From: Hyphomicrobiales bacterium
GTDB taxonomy: Bacteria > Pseudomonadota > Alphaproteobacteria > Rhizobiales > Xanthobacteraceae
Reading direction: 5' to 3'
Assembly (NCBI GenBank): GCA_009377695.1
Contig: WHTP01000030.1
Coordinates: 1 to 47,583, forward strand
DNA length: 47,583 nt
Shown: positions 45,034 through 47,583 of the stretch, one piece after another
Position numbering within the stretch: the stretch's first letter is position 1
Layout of the letters: each line of letters begins with the position of its first letter
Program-made: the position numbers and the translations under genes
Notes under the pieces: model-generated
What the model was told of the DNA's origin: nothing
What the model saw: the letters and a program-made list of their open reading frames with translations, nothing else
The model's database searches: none

Positions 45034-45359
45034 TACCGTCTCCAATGAATGCGCCGCGCGTGCGCAGAAGGAACCTGCCGCCCGGGGCTGGACATTAGCG
45101 ACCCCCGGGACCTTTGTCAGTATCGATACGGGGCGGCGAAAGGGTCGCGCGTTTACAGGATTTTTTCGTAGTGCCAAGGGCTTGGCATTGCCACCTCGGA
45201 CATCGCATGCAACAAGCCGATCCGGTGCCGCGCGCTCTTTTGCCCCGCCCGGAGCGCGCGGCGCGCCCTTGGAGGGTTGTCGAAAAAGAGACATTCTCGG
45301 CTGAAGCGGATCGCAAGCTCCGCCGGGCGGCCGCCAATCAATATCGGAAGGACAACAGA
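45034..45359. other. 326-base divergent intergenic region
   Basis: No supported gene. It carries the promoter pair of methyltransferase paralogue 3 (45092-45120) and, touching it, the palindrome GTATCGATAC at 45120-45129, a possible operator. The rest leads to the TctC-type gene at 45360; frames running through it lack sensible starts. Confidence 0.6.
45092..45120 (-). promoter_or_regulatory. Predicted promoter of exported methyltransferase paralogue 3
   Basis: Minus-strand CTGACA (45120-45115) and TAATGT (45097-45092) are 17 bases apart. The GCTAATGTCC block lies at nearly the same distance from the start codon as in paralogue 1 (66 and 67 bases). Confidence 0.6.
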
Positions 45360-46400
45360 ATGCAGGTGATCGTTCGTGCGGGCGTCGCCGCTGCCAGCGT
45401 CGTTGCGGCGGCCGGCCTCGCGACGCAGGTCTCGGCGCAGCCGTCGGTCGAGCAGTTCTACAAGGGCAAGACCGTTGACGTGATCATCGGCTACCCGCCC
45501 GCCGGGTCGAACGACACGTATGCGCGCGCGCTCGCCCGCCATCTCGGCAAGCACATTCCGGGGCGCCCCAACGTAGTGCCGAAGAACATGCCGGGCGCCG
45601 GCAGCTTCCTTGCGGTCAACAACGTCTACAGCGTCGCGCCCAAGGACGGCACCGTACTCGCGCTCGGCGCGCCGACGCTCGCGCTCGACGAGCGGCTCGG
45701 CACTTCCAATGTGCGCTTCAAGACCGCGGAGTTCGGCTGGGTCGGCCGTGTCGATTCCCTGATCAACATCGTGTTCATGTGGCACACGTCGAAAGTGAAA
45801 ACCTTCGCGGACGCGCAGAAATATGAATCGACGCTGTCGGGTACGGGCGCGGGCTCGACAGTCTCGATCTACCCGACCGTCATGAACAACGTGTTCAAGA
45901 CGAAGTTCAAACTGGTCATGGGCTACAAGGGATCGGCCGCGGCGCAGCTCGCGGTCGAGCGTGGCGAGGTCGAGGGCCACTCGACCTCCTGGACCGCGGT
46001 GAAGGTCGGCCATCCGGATTGGTGGCCGACGAAAAAGATTTCCATTCTCGTCCAGTTTGGGCTCAAGCGTCACCCGGAACTGCCTGGGATTCCCACCGCG
46101 GTCGATCTCGCGCGCGATGACGACGAGAAGCAGGCCCTCAGCGCCATCATGGCGGCGTCCGAGATTGGTACCGCATTCTTCACCGCGCCCGGCGTGCCAC
46201 CGGATCGCCTGGCGGCGCTGCGGCGCGCGTTCGACGCCACCATGAAGGATCCGGAATTCCTGGCTGACACCGCCAAGATCAAGCTCACCGTCGGGCCGAT
46301 GACCGGCGAGGCGCTGCAGAAGCTCGTTACCTCGGTGAGCAATTTGTCCCCTGAGATGCTGGCGAAGGTCCGCGCGGCTTACACGACGGGCAAGCAATAG
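45360..46400 (+). CDS. TctC-type periplasmic binding protein (long subfamily)
   Basis: A 346-residue protein with signal peptide ending VSAQ. VEQFYKGKTVDVIIGYPPAG is followed by NDTYARALARHLGKHIPG, RPNVVPKNMPGAGS and VAPKDGTVL. I chose ATG 45360, with GGAAGGA upstream; the frame is open back to 45114 but without a signal-like start. It is divergent from the methyltransferase pair. It stands alone, with no enzyme or permease gene adjacent. Ligand unknown. Confidence 0.87.
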   Translation: MQVIVRAGVAAASVVAAAGLATQVSAQPSVEQFYKGKTVDVIIGYPPAGSNDTYARALARHLGKHIPGRPNVVPKNMPGAGSFLAVNNVYSVAPKDGTVLALGAPTLALDERLGTSNVRFKTAEFGWVGRVDSLINIVFMWHTSKVKTFADAQKYESTLSGTGAGSTVSIYPTVMNNVFKTKFKLVMGYKGSAAAQLAVERGEVEGHSTSWTAVKVGHPDWWPTKKISILVQFGLKRHPELPGIPTAVDLARDDDEKQALSAIMAASEIGTAFFTAPGVPPDRLAALRRAFDATMKDPEFLADTAKIKLTVGPMTGEALQKLVTSVSNLSPEMLAKVRAAYTTGKQ

Positions 46401-46541
46401 GCCGCAGGCGATGCTTGTTAATCGGGCACCTTGAGGTAACAGGATAACGCAGGCTCGCCATCTGGGTGTGGCATCCTGGTAAATGGGTGGCGGTTTTTTT
46501 CGCGTCCGTTGGGGAATTCGTGGTTGGGGGGCCGGTCAATT

Positions 46542-47583
46542 ATGATCCGGACGCTGTTTCGCACGCTGTTATCACTGGCGCTGGCGCTGACGTTTTGGCC
46601 GCAAGGTGCGTTAGCGCAAGGGCCGTGCCCGTCGCAGACGGCTTGTCCCCCTCCGAACTCGCAACCCTACCGGCCCGACTCCAATAACAACACCGTCTGG
46701 TACGTCGTCGGCGGCATCGCCACGGCCGCGATCGGCGCGTTCATCGCGTCACGGCTGTTTCCAACGCCCGAGCGCGGACTGCCGCCGCAACAGCCGTCAA
46801 ATAACTTGCCAAGCGACCCGCCGCCAATCCAGCCGATCAACCTGCCACCGCCGGGCGCAGGGGCGCCAGGCGCAGGTGGGAGCGGGGGCAAGGGTACCCC
46901 GAAGGCCCCAACGACCGCCTTGCGCAAAGGATTTAATCTTCCGCCGCCGGGCGAGACCCGGTTCGTGGCCAATGAGGTGATGCTCGACATCCCCTCGCGC
47001 GTCTCGGAACGTCAACTCGACCTCATCGCCGCGCGTCATCGGATGGTTCGGGTGGAGACGCAGACCTTCCGCCTGACCGGCCGCACACTGCATCGCTGGA
47101 CGTTCGACGATGGCAACGTCCGCGACATGATCCGCGGCATGGTGCGCGAGCGGCAGGTCGCTGGTGCACAGCCGAACTACCTCTATGCGCTGGCGCAGGA
47201 TCCGCTCCCGGCGATGAACGCCGATCAGTATGCGCCGGAGAGGCTCAATCTGCCGGAGGCGCATAAGCTGGCGACCGGCAGTCGCGTGCTGGTTGCGGTG
47301 ATCGATTCCGGGATCGACGCCTCGCATCCGGATCTGTCCGGGGCGATCGTGAGCAGCTTTGAGGCCGCCGCCGGCAACGGGGCATCGCATCCCCACGGTA
47401 CCGGCATGGCGGGGGCGATCGCGGCGCGACACACCACGCTCGGCGCGGCGCCGCGCGTTGGCGTGCTGGCCGTGCGGGCGTTCGATCCGCGCACCACCAA
47501 CGGCGAGGGCACCACCTTCAACATTATCAAGGGCCTCGAATGGGCGGCCGAGAATGGCGCCCGCGTCATCAACATGAGCTTCG
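46542..47583 (+). CDS. Subtilisin-like (S8) serine protease, 3' end outside the window
   Basis: The 347 codons visible start with a signal peptide (MIRTLFRTLLSLALALTFWP, then ALAQ). A second hydrophobic span (VWYVVGGIATAAIGAFIASR, residues 52-71) and a proline-rich linker follow. A propeptide-like region starts around residue 140. The S8 catalytic aspartate is D255 in VIDSGID and the histidine is H285 in HPHGTGMAG. The serine lies beyond the window. The second hydrophobic span suggests it stays anchored in the envelope. The ATG at 46542 is weakly preceded by GGGGGG. Confidence 0.85.
   Translation, partial: MIRTLFRTLLSLALALTFWPQGALAQGPCPSQTACPPPNSQPYRPDSNNNTVWYVVGGIATAAIGAFIASRLFPTPERGLPPQQPSNNLPSDPPPIQPINLPPPGAGAPGAGGSGGKGTPKAPTTALRKGFNLPPPGETRFVANEVMLDIPSRVSERQLDLIAARHRMVRVETQTFRLTGRTLHRWTFDDGNVRDMIRGMVRERQVAGAQPNYLYALAQDPLPAMNADQYAPERLNLPEAHKLATGSRVLVAVIDSGIDASHPDLSGAIVSSFEAAAGNGASHPHGTGMAGAIAARHTTLGAAPRVGVLAVRAFDPRTTNGEGTTFNIIKGLEWAAENGARVINMSF

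Overview
The window is GC-rich, densely coded DNA from an alphaproteobacterium, most likely a member of the Hyphomicrobiales (Rhizobiales) close to the Nitrobacteraceae/Xanthobacteraceae. The basis is the set of recognisable housekeeping proteins (Bpt, Mg-type HemB, an LdtR-like MarR regulator, GlyA, NrdR), the many TctC/Bug-type binding proteins, and intergenic repeat types typical of that order. No rRNA, tRNA, CRISPR array, transposase or integrase was found.

Layout. (1) 1-8.3 kb is mostly housekeeping: bpt, an RDD membrane protein, threonine ammonia-lyase, a large patatin-like lipase, hemB and two small membrane proteins. (2) 8.3-10.3 kb holds an amidohydrolase and a 3-hydroxyisobutyrate dehydrogenase, followed by the ldtR-like regulator with a strong terminator. 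(3) 11.1-19.6 kb is a catabolic island: a TctC-type binding protein, a CmcJ/NvfI-type oxygenase, two amidohydrolases, a cytochrome P450, a Rieske ferredoxin, a TauD-type dioxygenase and a cupin. (4) 19.7-21.5 kb returns to housekeeping (glyA, nrdR). (5) 21.5-26.3 kb has a GrdB-like protein, an HxlR regulator and a three-gene molybdenum hydroxylase operon with a periplasmic cytochrome c. (6) 26.3-46.4 kb is dominated by TctC-type binding proteins, mixed with a class II aldolase, a cupin, a hydroxyacid dehydrogenase, two isochorismatase-fold hydrolases, a flavin monooxygenase, MsrB and three paralogous methyltransferase-fold proteins that carry signal peptides. (7) The window ends inside a subtilisin-like protease.

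The accessory genes look like uptake and breakdown modules for organic acids, amides or aromatic compounds. Nine periplasmic binding proteins are present, but no TctA or TctB membrane partner is in the window, so they must share permeases encoded elsewhere or do something other than transport.

The most unusual features are two. First, a family of composite palindromic elements occurs in seven copies, five intact and two decayed. Each copy pairs two unrelated hairpins, both bounded by CTAGTG...CACTAG and joined by a 13-14 base spacer. Three genes take their TAG stop codon from the edge of an element, and one has its C-terminus rewritten by one. Second, a trio of predicted exported proteins have an intact SAM-binding motif, and two of them share an identically spaced promoter (CTGACA-N17-TAATGT).
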